A DNA stretch of 64,000 nucleotides from Megaustenia siamemsis (GCA_032433765.1 JAVIAB010000102.1:7304007-7368006); one strand, 5' to 3'. Shown: positions 42,158-53,222, counted from the first letter of the stretch. The notes: a model not told the origin generated them from the letters alone. Numbers and translations: made by a program.

Positions 42158-43461
42158 ATGTCCCTCATTCACCCCAAATCGTGCGAATGTCTTCACTCTG
42201 GTTTGGATTTATTTAGCGTCCCACCCACACAGACATCTCTAGACTCTGGCCAGTTTATTGAAATTCGTCCGATCGCAGCTTTGTCGCATAGCGCACCGAT
42301 AGAGTTTTTCATTTCTGGAAACAGCGAGGAGTATCTAGATCTTTTCAACACGTTTTTACATCTGCGGGTCAAAATCACCCTCCCGAATGGTGATAGTGTA
42401 CCAGTCGATGCTGAGGTAGGACCGGTCAACAATTATCTTCACAGTCTATTTTCACAAGTCGACGTATCGCTAAACGACACGTTGGTTACACCGTCGGAGA
42501 ATACCTATCCTTTTAGAGCGGTGTTTGAGGCCACGCTAAATTACGGAGAGGATGCGAAAACGGGATACTTGACGGCGCTCTGTTCTACAAAGACACAGCT
42601 GGCCACCATGACGATTTGAAAGAAAATGAGGGTTTTAAAACACGGCGCGATTTGACTTCGGGTAGTAAAGAGGTTGAAATGATGGGTCGTTTGCACTCTG
42701 ATGTCTTTGTGCAGGATCGTTACATGTTAAACAGAGTCGATGTAAAGATAAAACTCACCCCCTCGAAGGATGTGTTCAGCCTCGCGGCTCACGATAGCTC
42801 TGTGGGTTATAAGAGTGTTATCACCTACGCCGCGCTCGTGGTCAGGAAAGCTAAGCTAAACCCCGCGATTTCTCTGGCCCACGAAAAGGCTCTCTTGAGC
42901 GGGAATGCGCGGTACCCGATCAAGAGGGTTACCATCAAGACCTTTTCCATCGCTAGCGGGATGCTTTCCCACAGTCAAGACAATTTATTTTTGTCTCAAA
43001 CACCGACCCGTATAGTGATAGGTCTGATTACGGCCAGTGCTTTTAATGGTGTTTACACAGCTAACCCGTTCAATTTTCAACACTTTGGTCTGATTTATAT
43101 GAACCTGACGGTGGACGGGAAATGTATCTCGGGAAAGCCTCTAACTATGGACTTTGAACGAAATCAATACGCGAGAGCTTTCTTCGGCACAAATCTGGCC
43201 ATGGGTCTGATTGGTAAAGACGCTGGGAATAACGTTGATTATAGAGAATTCAAGGACGGATACTGCCTATTTGGTTTTGACCTCTCGTCCAGCCTACTGG
43301 ACGGCTCCCATTTTGAGCTAGCCACAAGCGGACCCTTGTCGATAGAACTCAAGTTTGCCGCTCCCACCACTACTCCCCTACAAGTTATCGTCTACGCAGA
43401 GTTGGACTCGGTGCTCGAGGTGTCCAAGACAAGGCAGATTCTAACAGACTTCGCCGTTTGA
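42158..43461 (+). pseudogene. MCP: Major capsid protein (double jelly-roll), frameshifted
   Basis: Two adjoining frames make one gene of about 430 codons, a normal length for a Polinton major capsid protein. The first (42158-42619) starts with MSLIHPKSCECLHS and contains SGNSEEYLDLFNTFLHLRVK. The second (open from about 42582, first Met at 42616, stop at 43461) contains GRLHSDVFVQDRYMLNRVDV, PNPFNFQHF-like ANPFNFQHFGLIYMNL and a C-terminal VIVYAELDSVLEV. The frame changes near 42581 through loss of one base or gain of two. This is the only complete-length major capsid gene in the element, so particle formation would need another source, unless the shift is a sequencing error. Confidence 0.9.
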
Positions 43462-43474
43462 GAGAGAGTCGAAT

Positions 43475-43963
43475 ATGAACACGAGGGAGATTTACAACCT
43501 TTTGATGTCGGATATTTTCGTTCGACGTTGTTCCCTTGTTAGTGTCATTCCACGAAACCACTTACCGCCGAGCATCGACCCAACGGCGACCGCGGCCTTT
43601 GTCATAAACACCGACCCTGCCCACGAACCCGGTGAGCATTGGGTGGCCCTATTTTACAACGGTCTCGGCGAATGTGAGTATTTCGATTCCTACGGTTTGC
43701 CTCCCAGACACGTGGATATTTTAAACTTTATAGAGCAAAACTCACACGTTCCATTCGTCTACAACCCGCGGGTGTTGCAAGATTTGTTTAGCAACACGTG
43801 CGGTCTATATTGTGTTTATTATATACTTCTTAAGTGTCGTGGCGCGAAACTTAACAGAATTCTCATGCCTTTTTCATCGAGACAGCACGTAAACGACCGT
43901 ATCATTTATCGTTTGCTCGCCCCGTGGATACTTCGGCTTCGAGGGGCCCGCCCAGACGCTTAA
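43475..43963 (+). CDS. PRO: Adenain-like cysteine protease (virion maturation)
   Basis: 162 residues, a C5/adenain-family maturation protease. Catalytic residues are visible in order: His55 in GEHWVALF, Asp71 in EYFDSYG, Gln102 in LQDLFS, and Cys109 in SNTCGLYCVYY. The length is slightly short of adenovirus proteases (about 200) but normal for Polintons. It would cleave capsid precursors during maturation. It starts 13 bases after the capsid stop. Its last four codons lie inside the right TIR, and a poly(A) signal follows at 44017. Intact. Confidence 0.95.
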   Translation: MNTREIYNLLMSDIFVRRCSLVSVIPRNHLPPSIDPTATAAFVINTDPAHEPGEHWVALFYNGLGECEYFDSYGLPPRHVDILNFIEQNSHVPFVYNPRVLQDLFSNTCGLYCVYYILLKCRGAKLNRILMPFSSRQHVNDRIIYRLLAPWILRLRGARPDA

Positions 43964-45132
43964 AATTATCAACAACCGGACAGTAATATATATATGTGTC
44001 GTATATTTGTTGTATTAATAAAGTTGTGAAAATATAGAACGAGTTTTGTTTTGGTTTACCATGAATGTGTGAGAGAGATGATTGATACTTTGTGTGGCTT
44101 GATGATATGAAGGGTGGTGTTGAGGCACATGATGATGATGATGAGGGTGGATAGTGTTGAGGCACATGCTGATAGTAGGAAGGGGGATGTTGAGGGTGGC
44201 ACATGATGATGATGATGAGGGTGGCACATGATGATGATGTTGAGGGTGGCACATGATAGTGTTGAGGCACATGATGATAGTAGGAAGGGGGATGTTGAGG
44301 GGCATGGTCAGAAATCTAGGAAGTTGTGTTAGAAAACAAGGAGGGAAGGTCAGAATACATGATGCTAACGATACTAATAATTGCTTGTCAGCATTTTTTT
44401 TTTACATGTCGCCTGGCCTGTTGCCTAATACACACACACACATGATGATAACCAATAAAGGCACCTTTCCCCACCCGCACGACGACCCGCCATCCGACCC
44501 GCGAGATACCCCCTTTTAGAACCGCTGTCCCCGACATGCCTCTATCTAACTTTAACTCTAAACACGGAGCCTAACAATGACCGTCAGCTCCTAACAATGA
44601 CCACGATTCCTTGTAAGCGATTCTAACAATAGCATTCCTCAAGTACCACTAGCCCAGTCAACAAAAATGTCATTCCAGTTTCTTGACTAGTTTTCCGTCA
44701 GTATGTTAACTTATTTTTTTTTCATAGTTTTTATTATTTCGCCTTTTTTAAAAATCAGTTTTATCACATTTAACTATATTTCTTAACGTTTTGAAACATA
44801 TTTATCACATACTCTTTTAAAATACTCTTTCACAAATTTCTAACACGAGCGAGGCGATCACCGGACACGGAGCGACGATCACCGGATTAGCACCGAGTCT
44901 CCATTGAATTTACCTGAGTTAAGCTCTCAGTGAACCATTTCGACAAACTGACGAACACCAAAAAAAAAAAAAATTTTCCCCCAAAAAAATAATGAAGTTC
45001 GAAAAAATCGCGAATTCGAAAAAAATTTTTTTTTTTTCGGTGCAAAGTCGGTGCAAAGTCGGTGCCAAATCTATTGTATTTCGGTGCATGTTATTCCACT
45101 TTTCTGTTGAGTTCACAGCCACCTATACTACT
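43951..45132 (-). repeat. Polinton right terminal inverted repeat
   Basis: 1,182 bp, complementary to 33755-34938. The outer end is CCTATACTACT, followed by the target duplication. Compared with the left TIR it has small indels in the ATC modules and in the A/T-runs. Confidence 0.95.
44017..44022 (+). terminator. Poly(A) signal AATAAA for the plus-strand genes
   Basis: 54 bases after the protease stop, inside the TIR. It is the mirror of the signal at 34867-34872. Confidence 0.6.
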
Positions 45133-45138
45133 CATGCT
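45133..45138. repeat. Target site duplication, right (CATGCT)
   Basis: Identical to 33749-33754. Removing the element and one copy joins the LINE frame across the site. Confidence 0.95.
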
Positions 45139-45440
45139 TCTTTTGCTTCATTGCATTTTACTACAATTTCTTAATTTAATCTCTTATACTCATCTTTATT
45201 TTCTTTATTTCTTCTTCTTGTATCCATTAGCTGCAAAATATCTAAGGTCATCCATTTCTTTCTTGAATATGTCCTCACTGGTGGTATGAACTCTTTTGAT
45301 GTTTGTTGCATTGTTCTTTCAGCATTTCCCACTGTTCATCAATGCTTTGTATCTTCTCTTTTGCATTGTACCGGTGTATAAGATGTATACATACATCATG
45401 TTGTTGAGCTGTTGTTATTTTAAGCTACATTGTGATTTAG
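45139..45440 (-). pseudogene. nLTR-1 LINE ORF2, part upstream of the reverse transcriptase
   Basis: On the minus strand, broken frames encode the linker before the reverse transcriptase (an IQSIDEQWEMLKEQCNKHQ stretch at about 45355-45300, then lysine-rich sequence). It joins the RT part at 33754 across the Polinton. It contains several stops, so the LINE was probably already degraded when hit, or has decayed since. Confidence 0.8.
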
Positions 45441-45454
45441 CCAAATGGGAAATG

Positions 45455-45492
45455 GATCATCATCATTATCATCATCATCATCATTGAGTGCC
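45455..45492 (-). mobile_element. nLTR-3 LINE 3' tail stub
   Basis: TCATCATCATCATCATTGAGTGCCG is the nLTR-3 3' end (compare 9405-9440). After GAGTGCCG the 53-bp satellite begins at once, so only the tail remains. Confidence 0.65.
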
Positions 45493-48057
45493 GTAGACCA
45501 CTTTAGCTGTCTGATGGGACCGACAGAACTGTCGTATTCTCGACGTTAGACCACTTTAGCTGTCTGATGGGACCGACAGAACTGTCGTATTCTCGACGTT
45601 AGACCACTTTAGCTGTCTGATGGGACCACCACAACTGTCGTATTCTCGACGTTAGACCACTTCAGCTGTCTGATGGGACCACCAGAACTGTCGTATTCTC
45701 GACGTTAGACCACTTTAGCCGTCTGATGGGACCGGCAGAACTGTCGTATTCTTGACGTTAGACCACTTTAGCCGTCTGATGGGACCGGCAGAACTGTCGT
45801 ATTCTCGACGTTAGACCACTTTAGCCGTCTGATGGGACCACCAGAACTGTCGTATTCTTGACGTTAGACCACTTTAGCCGTCTGATGGGACCGGCAGAAC
45901 TGTCGTATTCTCGACGTTAGACCACTTTAGCCGTCTGATGGGACCGGCAGAACTGTCGTATTCTCGACGTTAGACCACTTTAGCCGTCTGATGGGACCGG
46001 CACAACTATCGTATTCTTGATGTTAGACCACTTTAGCCGTCTGATGGGACCACCAGAACTGTCGTATTCTTGACGTTAGACCACTTTAGCCGTCTGATGG
46101 GACCACCACAACTGTCGTATTCTTGACGTTAGACCACTTTAGCCGTCTGATGGGACCGGCAGAACTGTCGTATTCTCGACGTTAGACCACTTTAGCCGTC
46201 TGATGGGACCGGCACAACTATCGTATTCTTGATGTTAGACCACTTTAGCCGTCTGATGGGACCACCAGAACTGTCGTATTCTTGACGTTAGACCACTTTT
46301 TCTGTCTGATGGGACCGCAGAACTGTCGTGTTCTCGACGTTAGACCACTTTAGCCGGCTGATGGGACCGGCAGAACTGTCGTATTCTCGACGTTAGACCA
46401 CTTTAGCTGTCTGATGGGATCACCACAACTGTCGTATTCTCGACGTTAGACCACTTTAGCCGTCTGATGGGACCACCAGAACTGTCGTATTCTTGACGTT
46501 AGACCACTTTAGCCGTCTGATGGGACCACCAGAACTGTCGTATTCTTGACATTAGACCACTTTAGCCGTCTGATGGGACCACCAGAACTGTCGTATTCCT
46601 GACGTTAGACCACTTTAGCCGTCTGATGGGACCGGCAGAACTGTCGTATTCTCGACGTTAGACCACTTTAGCCGTCTGATGGGACCGGCACAACTATCGT
46701 ATTCTTGATGTTAGACCACTTTAGCCGTCTGATGGGACCACCAGAACTGTCGTATTCTTGACGTTAGACCACTTTAGCCGTCTGATGGGACCACCAGAAC
46801 TGTCGTATTCTTGACGTTAGACCACTTTAGCCGTCTGATGGGACCGGCAGAACTGTCGTATTCTCGACGTTAGACCACTTTAGCCGTCTGATGGGACCGG
46901 CACAACTATCGTATTCTTGATGTTAGACCACTTTAGCCGTCTGATGGGACCACCAGAACTGTCGTATTCTTGACGTTAGACCACTTTTTCTGTCTGATGG
47001 GACCGGCAGAACTGTCGTGTTCTCGACGTTAGACCACTTTAGCCGGCTGATGGGACCGGCAGAACTGTCGTATTCTCGACGTTAGACCACTTTAGCTGTC
47101 TGATGGGATCACCACAACTGTCGTATTCTCGACGTTAGACCACTTTAGCCGTCTGATGGGACCACCAGAACTGTCGTATTCTTGACGTTAGACCACTTTA
47201 GCCGTCTGATGGGACCACCAGAACTGTCGTATTCTTGACATTAGACCACTTTAGCCGTCTGATGGGACCACCAGAACTGTCGTATTCCTGACGTTAGACC
47301 ACTTTAGCCGTCTGATGGGACCACCACAACTGCCGTATTCCTGACGTTAGACCACTTTTTCTGTCTGATGGGACCGGCAGAACTGTCGTATTCTCGACGT
47401 TAGACCACTTTAGCCGTCTGATGGGACCACCAGAACTGTCGTATTCCTGACGTTAGACCACTTTTTCTGTCTGATGGGACCGGCAGAACTGTCGTATTCT
47501 CGACGTTACACCACTTTAGCCGTCTGATGGGACCACCAGAACTGTCGTATTCCTGACGTTAGACCACTTTTTCTGTCTGATGGGACCACCAGAACTGCCG
47601 TATTCCTGACGTTAGACCACTTTAGCCGTCTGATGGGACCACCAGAACTGTCGTATTCTCGACGTTAGACCACTTTAGCCGTCTGATGGGACCACCAGAA
47701 CTGTCGTATTCTCGACGTTAGACCACTTTAGCCGTCTGATGGGACCACCACAACTGTCGTATTCTCGACGTTAGACCACTTTAGCTGTCTGATGGGACCA
47801 CCAGAACTGTCGTATTCTCGACGTTAGACCACTTTAGCCGTCTGATGGGACCGGCAGAACTGTCGTATTCTCGACGTTAGACCACTTTAGCCGTCTGATG
47901 GGACCACCACAACTGCCGTATTCTCGACGTTAGACCACTTTAGCCGTCTGATGGGACCACCACAACTGCCGTATTCTCGACGTTAGACCACTTTAGCCGT
48001 CTGATGGGACCACCACAACTGTCGTATTCTCGACGTTAGACCACTTAAGCTGTCTGA
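45490..48057. repeat. 53-bp satellite array, about 48 copies
   Basis: The unit is GTTAGACCACTTTAGCCGTC, TGATGGGACCGGCAGAACTG and TCGTATTCTCGAC. Main variants are ACCACC for ACCGGC, CTTGAC or CCTGAC for CTCGAC, and TTTTTCTG for TTTAGCCG. A distinctive run (TTTTTCTGTC... then GTGTTCTCGAC and TTAGCCGGCTG) occurs at about 46298 and 46986, 13 units apart, showing a higher-order duplication. Confidence 0.97.
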
Positions 48058-48250
48058 TGGAATCCTGACATCTATGATATAGCGTTATGAAGTTGGTACA
48101 GCTATGTTCATGTATAGAAGCCATTGATAAAAATTCGTTTGTTTATTTATGAAGGCAGTTAACTTCATCTTTGTAGTTCATTAAGTTGGTGCATCTCTTC
48201 AGTAGCTGCCTTGTGATATCATTAGACATGTTTAGTGATCTGTAATCTTG
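48058..48250. other. Unassigned sequence
   Basis: Nothing recognised. Confidence 0.35.
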
Positions 48251-48254
48251 TTTA

Positions 48255-48355
48255 GCAGCTACTTCTTTCCTTCCTCGTTTGCCTTCAGCGTCGAGGGGAA
48301 ATATAATATGAGATCATTTACTTATCTTCTGGCCTTTATTGTTGTTATGTTTCCT
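48255..48355 (-). mobile_element. nLTR-4 LINE 3' fragment
   Basis: CTTTCCTTCCTCGTTTGCCTTCAGCGTCGAGGGGAAATAT matches the nLTR-4 3' end. It is cut at GTTATGTTTCCTGATCATC. Confidence 0.7.
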
Positions 48356-49035
48356 GATCATCACTGAATGCCGATGGAGCGCATTCCTTTCGCATCCTTA
48401 TACTTTTTCATATACTATCACTGGTAATGGCTTATCGTTTATCTCTAGACCGGCCGTACGCTAATCTTACGGTCTGTTGTTTGATGTGCGACGGCGATAA
48501 TTTGACGACTAACTGGATGTCTATATGTTCGGAATTGGAGTCAAAAACGATGGGCTAACATCATCAAGCGCTACACATTAAAAAAAAATATAACGATCAT
48601 AATTTTCAAGAGGACGTGAACTCCCGGTATATGGTGGATAGGCGACGGGAACAATTGAAGGCTATGTATGAAAAGTGTTCCTTGTTGCAGTTTCCTCATA
48701 TTACAAGTCCGGCTTGTTGCAGGAGATACTGAGTTAAGTGTTCTGTGCACACCGTGAGCGGTATGTCTCATCCGTTTTGATCATGTTTCGATATTCCAAT
48801 TGTTTACGATGAATGATGATATCGTATGACAGGGAACAGTTGGCTGTGTTCACTTTCTGCGCGGTTTCGCCTTATATCTTTTGGCGTGTGCTGAGACTGC
48901 TACGATGGGGACTACAGTTACCTTTCTTTATTTGGAAGATGAGATATTAATTCGGATGATTCAGCTGGCACGGGCGGTTAAGCAATTATGGATTTTAATT
49001 CGTTTGCAGTGATACCGGAGCCATCCATAACCAAA
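48356..49035. other. Mostly unassigned sequence
   Basis: A short nLTR-3-like piece (ATCATCACTGAATGCCG) is at 48357-48373. Otherwise no coding or repeat content is recognised. Confidence 0.4.
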
Positions 49036-49039
49036 TAAA

Positions 49040-50960
49040 TAACCAAATACTATCACTGGTATCAAATCCATACACTATCACTGGTATGACATCCGTATAC
49101 TATCACTGGTATCACATCCTTGTACTATCACTGGTATCTCATCCATATACTATCGCTGGTATCACATCCGTATACTTTCCCATATACTATCACTGGTATC
49201 ACATCCTTATACTATCACTGGTATCACATCCGTATACTATCACTGGTATCACATCCTTATACTATCACTGGTAGCACATCCTTATACTATCACTAGTATC
49301 ACATCCGTATACTTTCCCATATACTATCACTGGTATCACATCCTTATACTATCACTGGTATCACATCCGTATACTATCACTGGTATCACATCCTTATACT
49401 ATCACTGGTATCACATCCAGATACTATCACTGATATCACACCCGTATACTTTCCCATATACTATCACTGGTAGCACATTAGTATACTATCACTGGTATCA
49501 CATCCATATACTATCACTGGTATCACATCCGTATACTGTCACATCCGTGTACTATCACTAATATCACATCCATATACAGTCACATCCATATACTATGACT
49601 GGTATCACATCCATATACTATCACTTGTATCACATACATATAATATCACCGGTATCACATCCATATACTATCACTGGTATCACATCCATATAGTGTCACT
49701 TCCTTGTACTATCACTGGTATCACATACACATACTATAACTGGTATCACATCCTTATACCATCACTGGTATCACATTCATATACTATCACTGGTATCACA
49801 TCCATATACTATCACTTGTATCACATACATATAATATCACTGGTGTCACATCCATATTCTATCACTGGTATCACATCCGTATACTATCACTGGTATCATA
49901 TCCATATACTATCACTGGTATAACATCCTTATACTATCACTGGAATCACATACTTATACTTTCACTGGTATCACATTTTTATACTGCCACTGGTATCACA
50001 TCCTTATACTTTCACTGGTATCACATCCTTATACTTTCACTGCTATCACATCCTTATACTTTCACTGGTAACACATCCTTATACAATCACTGATATCACA
50101 TCCATATACTATCACTAGTATCACATCCATATACTATTACTGGTATCAAATCCATATACTATCACTGGTATCAAATCCATATACTGTCACTGGTATCACA
50201 TCCTTATACTATCACTGGTATTAAATTCATATACTATCACTGGTACCACTTCTATATACAATTACTGGTACTAAATTCATATACTATCACTTGTATCACA
50301 TCCATATACAATCACTGGTATCACAGCCATATATTATCACTGGTATCACATCCATATACTTTATCTGGTATCACATCCATATACTATCACTGGTATCACA
50401 TCCATATACAATCACTGGTATCACATCCTTATACTTTCACTGGTATCACATCCATATACAATCACTGGTATCACATCCTTATACTTTCACTGGTATCACA
50501 TCCATATACTATCGTTTGTATCACATTCATATACTATCACTGGTATATCATCCTTATACTTTCACTGGTATCACATCCTTATACTTTCACTGGTATCACA
50601 TCCTTATACAATCCCTGATATCACATCCATATGCTATCACTGGTATCACAATCCTTATACTATCAATGATATCACATTCATATACTATCACTGGTATCAC
50701 ATCCATATACTATCACTGATATCACATCTTTATACTATCACCGATATCACATCCTTATACTTTTACTGGTATCACATCCATATACTATCACTATTATCAC
50801 ATCCATATACTATCACTATTATCACATCCATATACTATCACTGGTATCACATCCATATACTATCATTGGTATCACATCCATATACTATCACTGGTATCAC
50901 ATCCATATACTATCACTGGTATCACATGCATATACTATCACTAGTATCACATCCATATAT
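49040..50960. repeat. 25-bp minisatellite, first block (about 77 copies)
   Basis: The unit is CATATACTATCACTGGTATCACATC, with CCTTATAC and CCGTATAC variants. The array resumes at 51391 after a LINE fragment. Ile/Ser/Thr/Tyr ORFs across it are artefacts. Confidence 0.96.
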
Positions 50961-50964
50961 ATAT

Positions 50965-51390
50965 ATGGCCCTTTTCGTCTTGTCAGACGGTCTAGTGGAG
51001 GCTATTGCGTATTTTTTTGAGGTATTGTTTTTGCCGAACAGCTTCTCTCGTGGCTAATTCTACCAATGTTTGACAAACACACGCGGTCACATAATGAACA
51101 GGTCAGGCTCGCTGGTCCACAGGGTTTACCATCCTTTTTCGTGAGTCTCTTCTCTTCTAAGTCCTGTCTTAGAACAGTCTCAAATGTTGTTATACCGTTC
51201 CTTATACGTGCTCTCCATGATGTGCGATCACTTGCCAGATGTTGCCAGTCGTTTTCACAGATGGAGAAGTCTTTCAGAGATGATTTGCAGATATCTCTAT
51301 ATCGTAGTTTAGGTCTGCCGATTTGTCGTTTTCCGTGTTTTAGCTCACCATATAGTATTTGCCTAGGAATGCGTTTTTCCATTGAATGCG
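50965..51390 (-). pseudogene. nLTR-5 LINE ORF2 C-terminus inserted in the minisatellite
   Basis: The minus-strand frame 51390-51002 is well preserved: EKRIPRQILYGELKHGKRQI, GRPKLRYRDICKSSLKDFSI, WQHLASDRTSWRARIRNG and, at the end, a zinc finger CSLCDRVCLSNIGRISHERSC. This is the ORF2 C-terminal end of a non-LTR element. The frame's first 17 codons come from the minisatellite. The block lies between two parts of the same array, so it inserted there. Confidence 0.88.
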
Positions 51391-51592
51391 ACATCCATAT
51401 ACTATCACTGATATCACATCCATATACTATCACTGGTATCACATCGATATACTATGACTGGTATCACATCCATATACTATGACTGGTATCACATCCATAT
51501 ACTGTGACTGGTATCACATCCATATACTATCACTGGTATCACATCCATATACTGTCACTGGAATCACATCCATATACTATCACTGGTATCAC
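51391..51592. repeat. 25-bp minisatellite, second block
   Basis: About eight further units, with a TATGACTGGTATC variant not common in the first block. Confidence 0.95.
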
Positions 51593-51624
51593 GCAGAAGT
51601 TGTACAATCTCAGTTTTTCCCACC

Positions 51625-51865
51625 CGAGTTCATCATCATCATTGCGCGTCATCACCGCATCAAAGTTTGGCTACCATGGAGCGCCATTCCGCTCTGTCTC
51701 TTGCTTTGATGGTGCAGGTTGTTATATACTGACATGTCCATCTTTTGATGTTACTCGTTCATGTTAGTCTTGCTTGGCATCTGCCTCTTTTAACTTGTAT
51801 TTTCCCCTCAAAGTTTATTTTTAATAAACTGTTGTGTTTTAGCATGGCCCAAAAATCGCATTTAT
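51625..51865 (-). mobile_element. nLTR-3 LINE 3' fragment
   Basis: Begins TCATCATCATTGCGCGTCATC, then TTTGGCTACCATGGAGCGCC as in 9440-9470, and ends near TTAGCATGGCCCAAAAATCGC. Confidence 0.8.
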
Positions 51866-52355
51866 CTACTAAAATATCACTCATAAATAAATATCTTCTT
51901 TAGCGACACGCTTTACATTTTGAGAACTATGTCAAAATATGAAACCACCCACTCACGAAACATCAACTTTAGAATAAGAGGAATGTTACAACACAAGACA
52001 TCTGTGTCCCTTAATATTACTCAATGTTTAAGGTTATAACTAAAATGTCATTTTTGGCCAATAGGCCTTCATCAGAGCCGAAACATCGTTCAAATCTGTG
52101 TCGTCTACTAATCACGTAAAGCTTTTACCATATCATTTTTTTCAATTTTCCCTCACATTTAGCTTAACTGTAGCTTCGTATTTTTATGCATTCATTTGCA
52201 TTTCTTTGCCTTAACCTCCATCTCCTTGGTACTGCGCCTTGCCACGAAAACCAAACGCTAGAGCACACGACCAACTCAGCTACCTAAAAAAATAGCTATC
52301 ATTGGGTATGTCTTTCACGCAGGTGTACTCATGACTATAGCATTGGGTTACCATC
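51866..52355. other. Unassigned, with a CCGAAAC / GGCCTTCATCAG motif
   Basis: At 52050-52090 is GGCCAATAGGCCTTCATCAG followed by AGCCGAAACATCG. This resembles the GACGTTTCGGCC...GGCCTTC pair inside the insertion at 59561-59749. The rest is unrecognised. Confidence 0.35.
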
Positions 52356-52359
52356 ACAA

Positions 52360-52762
52360 GAATCATCATCATCATGTGCCATACCGGTTGGCGTAGACGA
52401 TCATATCTTTCCACAATTTTCTATCTACAGTGTATCGTATCAGTTCCGTTGTTGACTGTTTTCCATGCCATGACACCAAGATATCCAGTATTTTCTCTCT
52501 TTGTCGTCCGCGATCTCTCTTTCCTTTTATTTTGCCAGTTGTAACCAAGTATTCCAACTTTCCTCTTCTCATGATGTGCCCGAAAAATGTTGATTGTTTC
52601 TTTCTCATGTTTTTTTTTTTCTTAAAGAGTTCCCTTTTTGTGTTGGCCTCTTTGAGAATTTCCTCGTTGGTCTTTGTTAGCTGTCCAGGGAACTTTCAAC
52701 ATTCTTCTGAGAAATCCCATCTCTGTGGCCTCTAATCGTCTTTTCATTTGTTTGTCTACTGT
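52360..52762 (-). pseudogene. nLTR-2 LINE 3' end
   Basis: The tail ATCATCATCATGTGCCATACC is followed by the minus-strand frame 52608-52372 (STFFGHIMRRGKLEYLVTTG). It continues to ATCTCTGTGGCCTCTAATCG, highly similar to 24877-25250. Confidence 0.87.
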
Positions 52763-52764
52763 CC

Positions 52765-52925
52765 ATCTGTCTATCTATCTATTGACCTTTCGAGCCGTAA
52801 CCGGCCCATAGGGCGTAGACCAAGATACACCTTCTCCTATATGAATTTTATGTTCTAGCAGTTTTCTTTTAAAGATATTTTATCAAATCTCGCCATCTAT
52901 CTCTGTTCTGTGCAAGCAGTTGGGC
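52765..52925 (-). mobile_element. LINE 3' fragment (same family as 21525-21780)
   Basis: CTATCTATTGACCTTTCGAGCCGTAACCGG through CTCTGTTCTGTGCAAGCAG, antisense to the fragment in MITE-1. Confidence 0.75.
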
Positions 52926-52974
52926 TGTCCATCACAATTGGGAAAAAAAAAATATGTATCTATTTTCCTTTTAG

Positions 52975-53222
52975 GGAGCCGCGATAGCTCAGTGGCCAGT
53001 GAACTGGACTACAAAGGCAAAGAGGTAGGGTTCGATCCCAGCCGACGGCAGCTCCGGTTCACCCAGCCTTTAATGGGTACCGGACTTTTTTTTTCTGGGA
53101 AATTAAAGCGGCACGGGCGTAATACCGACCACATTACCCCAAAAATCATGTTACAAAGGTCTGTAAAATGTATGGTCAAACACCATATTCCCTATACGCT
53201 ACTCGGCGTGACGGGGGTACAA
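52975..53222 (+). mobile_element. SINE-A, full length
   Basis: A box TAGCTCAGTGGCCAGTG, B box GGTTCGATCCC. The hairpin is weakened to ACGCTACTCGGCGT. Confidence 0.92.

Larger units (their letters stand above)
40189..42257 (+). repeat. Internal tandem duplication, copy 2 (2,069 bp)
   Basis: Differences from copy 1: A to T at 40861, A to G at 41084, C to A at 41575, and loss of one G near 41864. The first is in the spacer before the penton gene, the next two change one residue each, and the last breaks the Gly-rich gene. Confidence 0.95.
33755..45132. mobile_element. Polinton/Maverick element lacking DNA polymerase B
   Basis: An 11,378-bp element with 6-bp target duplications, long TIRs starting 5'-AGTAGTATAGG, and the diagnostic Polinton gene set: retroviral-type integrase, A32/FtsK-type ATPase, adenain-like protease, and single- and double-jelly-roll capsid proteins. 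Polintons are usually 15-20 kb and also carry a protein-primed family-B polymerase of over 1,000 residues. No ORF here could encode it. Without the internal 2,070-bp duplication the element would be about 9.3 kb. Coding DNA is visibly more GC-rich and denser than the surroundings. The near-identical TIRs and duplication copies point to a recent insertion. It could be a non-autonomous derivative relying on a polymerase-bearing relative, or a lineage with a different replication mode. Confidence 0.96.
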
